Source: Inia geoffrensis (taxonomy: Eukaryota; Chordata; Mammalia; Artiodactyla; Iniidae). From it: a stretch of DNA of 64,000 nt. The translations under genes and the position numbers were made by a program. Each line of letters opens with the position of its first letter. The first letter of the stretch is position 1. A model generated the notes under the pieces. The model was given only the letters and a program-made list of their open reading frames with translations. It was not told where the DNA came from and made no database searches. Shown in pieces: positions 63,920-64,000 of the stretch. The stretch covers positions 29,147,523 to 29,211,522 of the forward strand of contig CM070918.1 in NCBI GenBank assembly GCA_036417435.1, in the 5' to 3' direction.

Positions 63920-64000
63920 GGCTCTACACAGGCATTCCACAGATATTTACTGGTTGCCAACCCCGTCTGGTGGGGAAGCCTGTTTTCATGGAGCTCACAA
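63920..64000. mobile_element. Ancient interspersed repeat, cut by the window end
   Basis: Contains ggcattccacagatatttac and ttttcatggagctcacaa, the same family as at 62.6 kb. It continues beyond the window. Confidence 0.35.

Overview
This window is vertebrate nuclear DNA from a placental mammal, almost certainly a cetartiodactyl and most likely a cetacean. The evidence is many copies of a tRNA-Glu-derived SINE whose left end reads 'cttccctggtggcgcagtgg'. Several copies carry the 'ccgctgagcctgcgcgtccg' body and 'cgtaccgcaaaa' end that I associate with the whale and dolphin CHR-2 type SINE. The species call rests on memory of this family, not on a search.

Only one protein-coding gene can be supported: CBLN1 (cerebellin-1 precursor), on the minus strand at about 57,965-61,800. 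Its three coding exons (61494-61231, 61081-60962, 59661-59464) join in phase to 193 codons plus a stop. They encode a signal peptide, a two-cysteine multimerisation motif, the cerebellin hexadecapeptide and a C1q domain. The gene looks intact. Its promoter lies in a CpG island at roughly 61.23-62.63 kb that extends upstream, with paired CCAAT boxes and GC boxes, and it could also drive a divergent plus-strand transcript. A roughly 1.5 kb 3' UTR ends at one of several AATAAA signals.

Left of the gene, from 1 to about 57.9 kb, I see no coding gene. This is intergenic DNA 3' of CBLN1, made of: (a) an ancient near-full-length LINE-1 (about 1.53-9.13 kb) carrying a Tigger-like DNA transposon and three SINEs; (b) a second ancient near-full-length LINE-1 (about 36.2-43.3 kb) carrying two SINEs; (c) a younger 5'-truncated LINE-1 (52.28-53.12 kb) with target-site duplications; (d) many L2, MIR and MER5-like fossils; (e) three or more MaLR-type LTR remnants; (f) microsatellites; and (g) unique stretches that may include conserved regulatory DNA. 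Right of the gene, from 62.6 to 64 kb, is unique sequence plus ancient repeat.

I found no multi-gene system, RNA gene or CRISPR-like array. The observations most worth checking are two adjacent G-quadruplex motifs just upstream of the CBLN1 start codon, a short upstream ORF in the same leader, a possible divergent first exon, hairpins in the 3' UTR, a perfect 13-bp-arm palindrome at 36.2 kb, an inverted POU-octamer pair at 32.5 kb, and a SINE that appears to have carried flanking DNA with it. LINE-1, L2 and MIR boundaries are approximate because no alignment was run.
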